Below are positions 54,539 to 61,623 of a stretch of 61,623 nucleotides of DNA, in pieces. The notes beneath the pieces are model-generated. The model was not told the origin of the DNA. It ran no database searches and saw only the letters and a list, made by a program, of their open reading frames with translations. This DNA comes from JAIDVZ01 sp964486285 (GTDB lineage Bacteria > Verrucomicrobiota > Verrucomicrobiia > Opitutales > JAIRKQ01), in assembly GCA_964486285.1 (NCBI GenBank), contig CAZALH010000005.1:1-61623 (forward strand). Reading direction: 5' to 3'. Each line of letters starts with the position of its first letter. The stretch's first letter is position 1. A program made the translations under genes and the position numbers.

Positions 54539-55354
54539 TTAGTGCCAAACATTTAAAGTTAACATCGCAAAAATTACTCCACTATGAAAGCCAATAGCTC
54601 TATTAAGTAGACGATATTTTAAAGTAATGTAAGATAATAAGATTCCTAAAATCAAAACTTTTATAAAATATATTAAATTAATTTTATACATAAAACCAAA
54701 TAACATCGGAACAATACACTGGAATCCACTTAACATTCCAACATTATTGATAGTTTGTACACAACAAGGAATTTTTATATGTAAATAAGCAAAAAATAAT
54801 GAATTTAATAATACACTTACAAATGGAGTAAATGCTGTATAAAACACACGTAAAGTAAGCCCTCTAAAAATTATTTCTTCTAGTACACTCACCACTATGG
54901 CACATAGTAGAAATTTTGGCATTTTATTCAACATCAAGAATACAGTATCTTTATTAAAAGAAGACATAGAATGTAATCCTAAAAAAGTTTCGATTACATC
55001 AATGCAATATATTAAAAGTACCCCTAGTATAAAATAAGAAAAAATTTTTTGTTTATTTCCTAAATCGAAACCAATTTCTTTAAAAGATTTAATGCCACAT
55101 TTTTTAAAAAAAAATGGCAACATTATTATTATAAATACTAACCTAACTCTGTCGAAAACTTTGTATATACCTTTACTGACTATGTAACAGCACAGGTGAT
55201 TATCACAACTAGAAGCCTGAATGAATATTGGTCCAGATAATATAGCAGCAACTAATATAGAACATAAGTAAAACAAAAATAAGTACAAAATTCCGCGCCA
55301 CGAAAACTTATCATGATTTAAACTAAATAAAATAAAATTTTTATCTCTATTCAT
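54539..55354 (-). CDS. CPBP-family intramembrane protease
   Basis: A 271-residue protein with about eight membrane helices and the Abi/CPBP motifs: EEIIFRG (EExxxR) and FFAYLHI (FxxxH). CPBP proteases cleave membrane substrates; bacterial members are involved in bacteriocin immunity, lipoprotein or peptide processing. The substrate is unknown. Its start overlaps the end of the L,D-transpeptidase gene by 8 bases, so the two are coupled, and tal follows at once. Confidence 0.87.
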   Translation of the reverse strand: MNRDKNFILFSLNHDKFSWRGILYLFLFYLCSILVAAILSGPIFIQASSCDNHLCCYIVSKGIYKVFDRVRLVFIIIMLPFFFKKCGIKSFKEIGFDLGNKQKIFSYFILGVLLIYCIDVIETFLGLHSMSSFNKDTVFLMLNKMPKFLLCAIVVSVLEEIIFRGLTLRVFYTAFTPFVSVLLNSLFFAYLHIKIPCCVQTINNVGMLSGFQCIVPMLFGFMYKINLIYFIKVLILGILLSYITLKYRLLNRAIGFHSGVIFAMLTLNVWH

Positions 55355-56063
55355 CTATAAGTACTATTGTTTCAGGTTCAACATAATGACATAAATGATA
55401 AATATCAGCAGGTTGCATTAAAATACATCCATTAGAAAAATCAACTTTCCCAATATCTTGTTCACGTAAAGACCCATGAATATAAATATATCTTTTTTCT
55501 GTAGATTCGCATGCCGTTTCACACCCGCTTAACACAAGAATTCCACCAATTATCATTCCTCTGTCATCTCCCAACTTGCGATAAATTATAGAATCCCCTA
55601 CTTCAATTCTGCTAATAAATCTACTAAATGGATGTTTACCAGTTATAATTTTTACTACTTTATGCTTACCTAATGGCGTTCCTTCACTCCCAATTTCACA
55701 GCTGCATGGGTTTTTAGATTTGGAAATCGGATAACAAAACAAAATTTTATTTTTTTCATCAAAGCTTTGTTCTTCTTCTTTAAAAGAAATATATCGTAAA
55801 TCTTTTTCACCAAAAAGGGATTTAGTTTCCTTCATTGTATCGAAAAATTTTTCTAACATCTTTTCAGAGAAGAAATAGAGTTTATGATTACTTAATGAAA
55901 TATAAATAAAACAACTGGGACAAGAAGTATACCTACTTTCAATTTTTTGAAAAATTTCTTTTGCATCGATTTTATCAATTACTTCAGGAGAAGCAAGTGT
56001 CTTTGAAGACATTATCATTAAAAAAAACGAAAACAAATAACCTAAAAAGTTTAAGTTTTTCAC
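55347..56063 (-). CDS. L,D-transpeptidase (YkuD family)
   Basis: Secreted catalytic-Cys transpeptidase for peptidoglycan cross-links or lipoprotein attachment. A signal peptide occupies about 1-24 (LNFLGYLFSFFLMIMSSKTLA). The YkuD active site reads IHGSLREQDIGKVDFSNGCILM (HG...SxGC), and EGTPLGKHKVV is the usual upstream block. Length is 238 residues. Extra cysteines (CSCEIGSE and GCETACES) are present and might form disulfides. The promoter region is shared with the divergent binding-protein gene. Confidence 0.9.
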   Translation of the reverse strand: MKNLNFLGYLFSFFLMIMSSKTLASPEVIDKIDAKEIFQKIESRYTSCPSCFIYISLSNHKLYFFSEKMLEKFFDTMKETKSLFGEKDLRYISFKEEEQSFDEKNKILFCYPISKSKNPCSCEIGSEGTPLGKHKVVKIITGKHPFSRFISRIEVGDSIIYRKLGDDRGMIIGGILVLSGCETACESTEKRYIYIHGSLREQDIGKVDFSNGCILMQPADIYHLCHYVEPETIVLIDE

Positions 56064-56116
56064 TGAGAAGTGAAATTTAACACTAGTACTGTAATGTCAA
56101 TCTTATAAAAAGAAAT

Positions 56117-56145
56117 TTGACAACCATCAAGACAATCGATATAAA
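56117..56145 (+). promoter_or_regulatory. Consensus sigma-70 promoter for the binding-protein gene
   Basis: TTGACA at 56117-56122 and TATAAA at 56140-56145 with an ideal 17-bp spacer. The expected transcription start is at about 56152, the same position as the GTG start codon, so the message would be leaderless or nearly so. Confidence 0.8.
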
Positions 56146-56151
56146 AAACAT

Positions 56152-56937
56152 GTGAAGTTCAACATAAGATACTGGGGAATATGTATTGTATGTGTATTAT
56201 TTTTAAGCACGATAAATTGTTTTGGAAGCCGTAAAAATAATGATCGATTGGTAATTGCAATAAGCACCAATAATCCTCCTTATGAATTTATACAATATGG
56301 AAATATCGTTGGATTTGACATAGATTTAATCAACATAATATGTGAACGTCTTAATAAAAACTACGTATTACATGACGTTTCGTCAGATATATTGCTTTCT
56401 GAAGTGAAATCTAAAAAATGTGATATGGCTATATCTGCGATTAATATGTCACATCCAGAAAAATTTAGTGTAGATTTTTCAATTCCTTATCAAACAAATA
56501 CCAAAGCAATAGTAGTCGTTAATACTGGAGAGTTTCGTAACGTTCAACAAGGAGCTTATTTACCACTTTCTTTTCTAAATGGGAAAATTATTGGAGTTCA
56601 AATAGGATCTTCTAGTGAAGAAAGTTTGTACAAAAAAAATATAAAAGGCAGTAATGTAAGACATTTTAATAGTTTGAAAGAATTAAAATCTGCAATTACC
56701 AAAAACATTGATAATACGTGGGGACTTTATGGAATAATAGTAAGCATACCTGAAGCACAATCTATCGTTGCTGAAAATAAAAATTTGATTTTTTATCAAC
56801 TAAAACTTGACGAATCTCTTGTAATAGCCTTCCCTAAAGGCTCACCACTAATTGCCCCAGTAAATGAAATTATATCGACTTTAATTAGGGAAAATAAAAT
56901 ATCAGAATTGGAATTAAAGTGGGATATGAATCTTTAA
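56152..56937 (+). CDS. Orphan amino-acid-type solute-binding protein
   Basis: Periplasmic binding protein of family 3 (SBP_bac_3), 261 residues, starting with GTG. Signal peptide (about 6-22). LVIAISTNNPPYEFI, GFDIDLINIICERLN and DMAISAINMSHPEKFSVDFSIPY are the typical ligand-binding blocks. LNGKIIGVQIGSSSEESL follows in domain 2. A Cys at the end of the signal (TINC) does not fit the lipobox well, as Asn occupies -1. No ABC permease or ATPase gene is adjacent, so its transporter must be elsewhere. The ligand is presumably a polar amino acid. Confidence 0.85.
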   Translation: MKFNIRYWGICIVCVLFLSTINCFGSRKNNDRLVIAISTNNPPYEFIQYGNIVGFDIDLINIICERLNKNYVLHDVSSDILLSEVKSKKCDMAISAINMSHPEKFSVDFSIPYQTNTKAIVVVNTGEFRNVQQGAYLPLSFLNGKIIGVQIGSSSEESLYKKNIKGSNVRHFNSLKELKSAITKNIDNTWGLYGIIVSIPEAQSIVAENKNLIFYQLKLDESLVIAFPKGSPLIAPVNEIISTLIRENKISELELKWDMNL

Positions 56938-56947
56938 TTAAAAGAAA

Positions 56948-57214
56948 ATGAAAAAGATATATTTTATTTTCTTAATATTTCTTTGTCTTAATTATGTATC
57001 TGGTGATACATTAACTAAATATAGTACCTGTAATAAAAAATTTTCGACACATCAAAAAAATCATTTTTTTCAAAAAAAAATTCAGGCACCAAAAATAGAT
57101 CATCACATGTCCACAGTGAATAAATACCAATTTCGCCGAAATGATAATAAAACTTTAATCCCATACAGACACATTTCGAAACCAAATTATGCTAAATCTC
57201 GCAGACAATATTAA
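56948..57214 (+). CDS. Small basic secreted protein, 88 aa
   Basis: I do not recognise a domain. An N-terminal signal peptide (KKIYFIFLIFLCLNYVSG) is followed by a mature part rich in Lys, His, Asn and Arg (KNHFFQKKIQAPKIDHH, KSRRQY). It is highly basic and without disulfide pattern (one mature Cys). It lies 10 bp after the binding-protein gene and overlaps the start of the nuclease gene by 26 bases, so it may be translationally coupled to it. A cationic periplasmic factor or antimicrobial-like peptide is possible; this is speculation. Confidence 0.6.
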   Translation: MKKIYFIFLIFLCLNYVSGDTLTKYSTCNKKFSTHQKNHFFQKKIQAPKIDHHMSTVNKYQFRRNDNKTLIPYRHISKPNYAKSRRQY

Positions 57215-59027
57215 TAATTTTTTTTCTGTTCGAGAAGAAGTTGAATTTGTAGCAAACAATATTTCAAACAATACAGCAATAATTATCCTTAATTCAACTT
57301 CTCGCTTTTATTCTGCAATTCGTTCAGAACTACAATATAGATCAATTACATTTAATGACTTTACTAAAGAACACTCACATTTAGGTTGTAGTAATCTTGT
57401 CTTTATTGCTATTTTACATTGGATAGAGTGGCAATACAAGAGAAATGTTTTTCATTTTTTGAAGTTTTGCAATGATACAACAAATACGTTAAATCTTTTT
57501 TCTGAAGAAACTGTAATTGAGTTATATAAAAACTTGAAACATGCAGCTTGGAAAACTTTAAGCATTAAATATGATGTTTTGGCAAAACAATTAGATCCTC
57601 AAATATTTGAAAAAGTAAATGAATATGATTTAGGATTGGAAGATTTATGTATAATAGATTTTTTGATAAAATATGAAAAAATTTGGGAAAATTATGTTTC
57701 AGATGAACATATTCGAGATATAAAAAATTTATTCGCTTCACATGACTTTCAACAAAAAATTTCGCTTGAAACCTTACTTTCCACCTTATCTCATTTCCTT
57801 CTCGAAAAAATCCAAAGTTCAATCGAGATAAAAAATAAACCACAAACATGTTCAACATCACTTATACCAATTGATTTGATTAGAAAAAATATTTATTCAA
57901 ATTATTTCTGTTCTTTAACAGACTATAAGTCTAATACTTCTTACATAGATAGGTGGATAAAAATTTTATCAGGAAAACAGAATTTTGTATGTTCATGTTG
58001 TGTTGAGGCTGATTCATCTTTAGCCTCAAAAAACACTAAACCAATAATAACAAATAAAACCACCGATATTGCACAGACTAAAATTGCTTATGAATCAAGG
58101 AACAACTCGAGTATTCCATTTGATAAGTATTCTTATATTCTTCCATTTAATCAAACAATTCCTTTAGCATGCAAAACAATTGAAATTTTTTTCAAAAACC
58201 CGAAAAAATTTTTTTATGAAAATTTTGCAGTCAATTGTAAGTTAAACACGTTACATCTACAAATGCTAAAAAGGACATTTATTGGGTCATTAGTTCATGA
58301 ACTATTAAATATCAGCCCTAATAAATGTATAGAAATCCCTACCCTATTAAAATTTAATGAAGAAATAGAAAAAAAATTTACAAAATATTGCCAAATGTTA
58401 TGTGCAGCACACAGTAAAGCTTCCATTCTTCATTTAGATTTTTCTCTGCAAGAAGCATTAAATATTTCAAAATACATTGCATATAAATTCGCGGATAAAA
58501 TTTCATCATCAGGGTATAAATATATTTCTACGGAAATTCCATTACCATCTAACACAAAAATTTTTATTGAAAATGACCCTATCTACCTCACTGGTAGAAT
58601 AGATTGCATTTTATCTCATCAACCATTTTCACTAACCTCCCCTAGTATGGTTACGTTAAATATTTTTGACTTTAAAACAGGAAATTATGATTCTTTAAAA
58701 GAGAGTGCTCTAGATAAGCAACTAAACGACTATATAGGCATTCAAGTTTTTATGTATGGTGTAGCTTTGAAAAGCTTAGGGTTTAAAAACATTAATGTGC
58801 AAATCATGCACCATGATGGAAAATTATTAACCCCAATAAATATAACTTATTTTTTATCAAAAGGTGAAAGATTTTTAAAAGATCTCAATATTGTCTTAAA
58901 AAGTAGGGTCATTGGGGAAAACGTAAAAGTATTTTCAAATATAGATGATAATATATTTTTACCGATTTCTGAAAGTGAACGAACAAATGAAATAATTGCC
59001 ACCAAACGCAGTTTAAGTTTCAGCTAA
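57189..59027 (+). CDS. PD-(D/E)XK nuclease, AddB/RecB-like
   Basis: The C-terminal half carries a RecB-type nuclease domain: GSLVHELL (motif I-like), LTGRIDCIL (Asp), NIFDFKTGNYD (the DxK pair) and GIQVFMYGVAL (motif with Gln). The N-terminal half (about 1-280) may be a degraded helicase-like part as in AddB, but no Walker A or Fe-S cysteines in AddB spacing are clear. The CSCC near residue 276 is unusual. At 612 residues it is shorter than AddB. It would process DNA ends in recombination or degrade foreign DNA. The partner AddA is not in the window. Confidence 0.72.
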   Translation: MLNLADNINNFFSVREEVEFVANNISNNTAIIILNSTSRFYSAIRSELQYRSITFNDFTKEHSHLGCSNLVFIAILHWIEWQYKRNVFHFLKFCNDTTNTLNLFSEETVIELYKNLKHAAWKTLSIKYDVLAKQLDPQIFEKVNEYDLGLEDLCIIDFLIKYEKIWENYVSDEHIRDIKNLFASHDFQQKISLETLLSTLSHFLLEKIQSSIEIKNKPQTCSTSLIPIDLIRKNIYSNYFCSLTDYKSNTSYIDRWIKILSGKQNFVCSCCVEADSSLASKNTKPIITNKTTDIAQTKIAYESRNNSSIPFDKYSYILPFNQTIPLACKTIEIFFKNPKKFFYENFAVNCKLNTLHLQMLKRTFIGSLVHELLNISPNKCIEIPTLLKFNEEIEKKFTKYCQMLCAAHSKASILHLDFSLQEALNISKYIAYKFADKISSSGYKYISTEIPLPSNTKIFIENDPIYLTGRIDCILSHQPFSLTSPSMVTLNIFDFKTGNYDSLKESALDKQLNDYIGIQVFMYGVALKSLGFKNINVQIMHHDGKLLTPINITYFLSKGERFLKDLNIVLKSRVIGENVKVFSNIDDNIFLPISESERTNEIIATKRSLSFS

Positions 59028-59757
59028 ATAAAAGTTCAATTTCCTTTGGAGATAGCTGTTTGCAATTACCTATAGACACTCCTTTAAGAAGTAATTTTCC
59101 TATACGTATTCGTTGTAATTTTTTTACGAAATATCCAAAATGTTCAAATAATCGATGAATTTCATTTTTTTTCCCTTGAGATAACACAACTTCAAATGCT
59201 TTATCTTTTAATTGGCCTCGCCCTATAGAAATTAACTTATCAAGCTTAAGAAATTCTTTTTTATCTAACACTCCTTGTAACAATTTTTGCTTTATATTAT
59301 CGTGCAATGGATGTGATAACATTACATTATAATGTTTTTTTATATTAGATGATGGGTGCGATAATTTTTGTACAAAATCTCCACTATCTGACAAAATAAT
59401 TAGTCCTGTTGTATCTTTATCCAGTCTTCCACAAAACATTAATTTACGCTTCATAAAGGTACGTGGAATAAGGTCAAAGATCGTTTTTTCATTAAATTTA
59501 TCACAATGAGAACACACATATCCTTTAGGTTTATTAAGCATAATAACTAATGGAGATTTCAAGTTATGAAACTTATTTTTTATCTTTATATTGTTAACTT
59601 TTATAACATCTTTTTCGGGATCAACTAAATCTCCAACATTAGCAATTTTTTCGTTTAATATTACACATGAATTTTTTATTAGCTCTTCAGCTTTTCGCCG
59701 TGAGCACAAACCTTGATGTGCTAAAAATTTTTGCAACCGGATCTTATTGTTAGTCAT
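59020..59757 (-). CDS. Pseudouridine synthase RluB/RsuA type
   Basis: An S4 domain (RLQKFLAHQGLCSRRKAEELI) precedes a pseudouridylate synthase domain with catalytic Asp in GRLDKDTTGLIIL and GKKNEIHRLFEHFGY. The 245-residue length fits RluB, which modifies 23S rRNA, or RsuA (16S); RluB seems likelier given the KPKGYVCSH and length. It is convergent with the nuclease gene, overlapping by 8 bases. Confidence 0.9.
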   Translation of the reverse strand: MTNNKIRLQKFLAHQGLCSRRKAEELIKNSCVILNEKIANVGDLVDPEKDVIKVNNIKIKNKFHNLKSPLVIMLNKPKGYVCSHCDKFNEKTIFDLIPRTFMKRKLMFCGRLDKDTTGLIILSDSGDFVQKLSHPSSNIKKHYNVMLSHPLHDNIKQKLLQGVLDKKEFLKLDKLISIGRGQLKDKAFEVVLSQGKKNEIHRLFEHFGYFVKKLQRIRIGKLLLKGVSIGNCKQLSPKEIELLFS

Positions 59758-59819
59758 ACCACATTTTCATGTAGAAAAATTTTATAGACTTGTAAAATAT
59801 ATACTACAATCTGCTTAAC

Positions 59820-60980
59820 ATGTATTCTAATTTTAGCTTTAATATCATCAAAAAATCTAATGTTTCTAGAGCGAGACTAGGACAAATAGTTACTCCACAT
59901 GGTATAATCAATACACCAAATTTTATTTTTTGTGGAACTAAAGGTGCTATGAAAGCTATCACTACGGCACAGCTGTCCGACACTGGTGCAGAAATTATGT
60001 TATCTAACACATATCATTTATATCTTCAACCGGGAGCAAATATTGTCGCTAAAAATGGTGGATTACACAAAATGATGAACTGGGATAAGCCATTGCTTAC
60101 AGATTCCGGAGGATTTCAAATATTTAGTCTTGGGTATGGTTCTGTAGCTAATGAAATAAAGGGGCGTCGAAATTATGGTAATAATCATCAAAAAACATTA
60201 TTAAAAATTACTGAAGATGGTGCTTATTTTAAATCGTACATAGACGGAGTTAAACATTGCTTGACTCCAGAAATTTCTATTCAAACCCAACAAAAATTAG
60301 GAGCAGATATTATTTTAGCATTTGATGAATGTACACCTTTTCATGTTTCTCAAAAGTATACTGAAGATTCTATGGAGCGCAGCCACCGTTGGGAATATAG
60401 AAGTTTAAAAGAGTTTGAACGACTAAATAATGGAACTCAAGCATTATATGGAATTATTCAAGGTGGAATATATGACAATCTTCGAGAACGCAGTGTAGAA
60501 TTCATTGAAGGTAACAATTTTTTTGGACAGGCAATTGGTGGTAGTTTAGGAGGATCTAAGGAACAAATGCATGAAATAGTAGAATATGTTTGTTCTCTTT
60601 TAAAGACCCAACGTCCTGTCCATTTATTAGGTATTGGTGGATTGAGTGATATCATTAACGGTGTAAAAAATGGAATTGACACATTTGATTGTGTTCACCC
60701 TACTCGCTTAGCTCGTCATGGTGGTGCGTTAATTGATCCCAAAATCAATGACGGACAAGAATCATTCGACGTTACAAACTCAAGATTCAAGGATGATTTA
60801 GCTCCGATTTCTGAATCTTGTAATTGTTATTGTTGCCGCCATTTTACACGTTCCTACATTCACTATTTATTTAAAGCTAAAGAATCTCTTAGTGGACAGT
60901 TGTTAACCATTCATAATGCTCATTTCATGGTTGATTTCATGAAAACCTTACGCCAGCAAATTTTAAACGGGAATTTATAA
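59820..60980 (+). CDS. tgt: tRNA-guanine transglycosylase
   Basis: Tgt inserts preQ1 at G34 of tRNAs with GUN anticodons (queuosine). The protein has 386 residues. TPHGIINTPNFIFCGTKGAMK, LSNTYHLYLQPG, LLTDSGGFQIFSLG with an active-site Asp, GADIILAFDECTP, YGIIQGG, LLGIGGLSD, and the zinc site CNCYCCRHFTRSYIHYL with a following His. The zinc site and Asp residues are intact. No other queuosine genes are in the window. Confidence 0.95.
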   Translation: MYSNFSFNIIKKSNVSRARLGQIVTPHGIINTPNFIFCGTKGAMKAITTAQLSDTGAEIMLSNTYHLYLQPGANIVAKNGGLHKMMNWDKPLLTDSGGFQIFSLGYGSVANEIKGRRNYGNNHQKTLLKITEDGAYFKSYIDGVKHCLTPEISIQTQQKLGADIILAFDECTPFHVSQKYTEDSMERSHRWEYRSLKEFERLNNGTQALYGIIQGGIYDNLRERSVEFIEGNNFFGQAIGGSLGGSKEQMHEIVEYVCSLLKTQRPVHLLGIGGLSDIINGVKNGIDTFDCVHPTRLARHGGALIDPKINDGQESFDVTNSRFKDDLAPISESCNCYCCRHFTRSYIHYLFKAKESLSGQLLTIHNAHFMVDFMKTLRQQILNGNL

Positions 60981-61007
60981 ATGAAAATTTAAAGAAGTTT
61001 TAATTTT

Positions 61008-61623
61008 TTACGAAATGCCCATTTTTTGACACAAATCATCCGCTAGATTGAAAATTTTTTTCAATCTTTCCTTTTCTTCTTCTTGAGTAAACAAATTTTT
61101 ATGAAAAGCACTTTCCTCATTAGAATGATATTTTATTAAATAAGTTAAATTTTTTACTGAATCTGGTATAGTTTCTTTATTTTTTTGACAAAATTCAAAA
61201 ACAGAGCTGCATTTTTCAAGATCTAATTCAAGTTTTTTTATAAAGCTATCACCTTGATCTGAAGTTAGATTTAGACTCAAAGCAAACTTATTGTAAAATT
61301 CAAGATCAAAACTATCTAGTTTTGGTTTAAATATATAACTTTCTACTTTAATAAGAGCTTTTCCTGAAGGGAGATCCCTTTGTTTATTTTTAGTTTCCTC
61401 ACACTCACATTTAGGCTTTTCAGGTTTCCAATAATCCCATATTTTACGTAAATTTTCGTTATTTTTTACCATAAGTACCATACTTACATAAAAATCGTCT
61501 TCATTTTCTCTTAAAGAAGAGTAATATTTTTTTGCTTCTCTTATAAAAGACTCCTGTTTATTATTGCTGATTGCATCAAAGAATTTGTCAAGTAAAATTT
61601 CTACGCGATCATGATTAGTGAAA
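61008..61623 (-). CDS. Orphan helical protein, 5' partial
   Basis: The frame is open from the stop at 61008 to the right edge of the window; the first methionine within it is at 61481, but the coding pattern continues upstream (FFDAISNNKQESFIREAKKYYSSLRENEDDF), so the start lies outside. The visible part is 205 residues, charged and mostly helical, with a CECEE cluster. I recognise no domain. It is convergent with tgt (27 bp between stops). Confidence 0.6.
   Translation of the reverse strand, partial: FTNHDRVEILLDKFFDAISNNKQESFIREAKKYYSSLRENEDDFYVSMVLMVKNNENLRKIWDYWKPEKPKCECEETKNKQRDLPSGKALIKVESYIFKPKLDSFDLEFYNKFALSLNLTSDQGDSFIKKLELDLEKCSSVFEFCQKNKETIPDSVKNLTYLIKYHSNEESAFHKNLFTQEEEKERLKKIFNLADDLCQKMGIS

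Overview
The window is about 61.6 kb of strongly AT-rich, densely packed bacterial chromosome. No rRNA lies inside it. Several protein sequences point, without a database search, to the PVC superphylum and most likely Verrucomicrobiota: a bL33 of the MPRE...ECTEAK type, a primase with only one of its four zinc ligands, a small ferredoxin of the VPGKFYVD...CIDCDLC type, a MurC-MurB fusion, and an ABC/GldG/DUF4340 cluster directly after dnaE. Low GC, several broken genes and secreted or effector-like orphans suggest a host-associated lifestyle. The phylum call is inference.

Left end (1 to about 4.8 kb): a decayed integrative element. It holds repeats and a large inverted repeat, a RepA-like AAA ATPase that has lost its N-terminus and carries an in-frame stop, an intact 533-residue orphan, a small ORF, a broken excisionase-like HTH gene and a frameshifted P4-type integrase. 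It ends at a 3' tRNA remnant (about 4771-4805) that marks the attachment site. Just beyond is a truncated ABC-2 permease.

5.9-16 kb: transketolase, an AsmA-like envelope protein, bL33, a SufS-type desulfurase with unusual residues, a membrane-anchored FkbM methyltransferase and pyruvate phosphate dikinase.

16.1-24.7 kb: a tight, translationally coupled cell-wall operon: mraY-murD-LysM lipoprotein-ftsW-murG-murC/murB-ddl. It ends abruptly at ddl, without ftsQ, ftsA or ftsZ, and runs into an oppositely oriented gene for a predicted papain-like cysteine protease.

27-31 kb: a frameshifted flavodoxin, tRNA-Ala(GGC) and tRNA-Arg(ACG), dprA, a DegT-family aminotransferase and a single-TM orphan.

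31-43 kb: dnaE, a four-gene gliding-type ABC cluster, pyruvate:ferredoxin oxidoreductase and an aspartate/glutamate racemase-family protein.

43.6-49.2 kb: rplU-rpmA, a small membrane protein, a dimeric dUTPase, RNase P RNA abutting tyrS, ispD with two DNA glycosylase genes, tRNA-Leu(GAG) and a ferredoxin.

49.2-61.6 kb: an orphan, rpoD, dnaG, transaldolase, a CPBP protease, an L,D-transpeptidase, an orphan solute-binding protein, a small basic secreted protein, a RecB-like nuclease, a pseudouridine synthase, tgt and a partial gene at the edge.

Functionally, PPDK, pyruvate:ferredoxin oxidoreductase and a 4Fe-4S ferredoxin suggest pyrophosphate-linked, low-oxygen carbon metabolism. Transketolase and transaldolase supply the non-oxidative pentose phosphate branch. 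The wall operon and the L,D-transpeptidase indicate a peptidoglycan-containing envelope.
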